Part shown: positions 5,366 through 5,383 of the stretch, one piece after another
How positions within the stretch are numbered: position 1 is the stretch's first letter
How the letters are laid out: the number at the start of each line of letters is the position of its first letter
From: Chlamydiota bacterium
GTDB taxonomy: Bacteria > Chlamydiota > Chlamydiia > Chlamydiales > SLFE01
Reading direction: 5' to 3'
DNA length: 5,383 bases
Assembly: GCA_011065065.1 (NCBI GenBank)
Contig: JAAKFL010000140.1
Location: 1 to 5,383, forward strand
The notes under the pieces: model-generated
Databases searched by the model: none
Told to the model about the DNA's origin: nothing
Seen by the model: the letters and a program-made list of their open reading frames with translations, nothing else
Program-made: the position numbers and the translations under genes

Positions 5366-5383
5366 CAAGGTCACTCAAGGTCA
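5366..5383. repeat. Direct repeat CAAGGTCA at the right edge
   Basis: CAAGGTCA occurs at 5366-5373 and again at 5376-5383, a 10-base period, running to the window edge. It lies just upstream of the opened kinase frame, in DNA with stops in all three minus frames. It may be the beginning of another short-period intergenic repeat, but two copies are too few to be sure. Confidence 0.4.

Overview
The window looks like a chromosomal segment of an obligate intracellular bacterium, most plausibly a member of Chlamydiota (the environmental, Parachlamydia/Waddlia-like side). This rests on three things: a plastid/chlamydia/rickettsia-type ATP/ADP (nucleotide) transporter, a groES-groEL operon with a CIRCE (HrcA) operator, and moderately AT-rich DNA. 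The taxon is an inference, since no rRNA or other marker gene is present, and I hold it at moderate confidence only.

Layout. Bases 1-181 hold the last 59 codons of an unidentified membrane protein on the plus strand. Bases 182-445 form a convergent intergenic region filled by a nested inverted-repeat structure: outer imperfect arms built on the octamer ACGCAAAG, two 15-nt hairpins, and a central perfect 43-bp palindrome with a 4-nt loop. From 446 to the right end everything is on the minus strand, so the reading order is right to left: a GAF/HisKA/HATPase sensor kinase (4029-5213, frame open to 5339), a nucleotide transporter (2594-3922), then groES (2162-2443) and groEL (446-2143).

The groESL operon is the best-defined unit. 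A 27-bp CIRCE-like operator (2517-2543) is followed by a near-consensus sigma-70 promoter (TTGACA, 17-bp spacer, TACAAT; 2484-2512), a short leader with a good Shine-Dalgarno, groES, an 18-bp gap with its own Shine-Dalgarno, and groEL. GroEL ends in an expanded tail of nine GGM repeats. The operon is predicted to be repressed by HrcA, which is not encoded here, and induced by heat or misfolded protein.

The nucleotide transporter would let the cell import host nucleotides. The sensor kinase is odd: its coding frame clearly continues upstream of the first ATG, yet it meets a stop at 5340-5342 with no ATG, GTG or TTG in between, and its phospho-acceptor box departs from consensus at two usually conserved positions. 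It may be a decaying or 5'-damaged gene.

I see no wholly new gene system here. The least-explained structure is the nested palindrome/octamer element at 202-436, together with similar short-period repeats in other intergenic spots.
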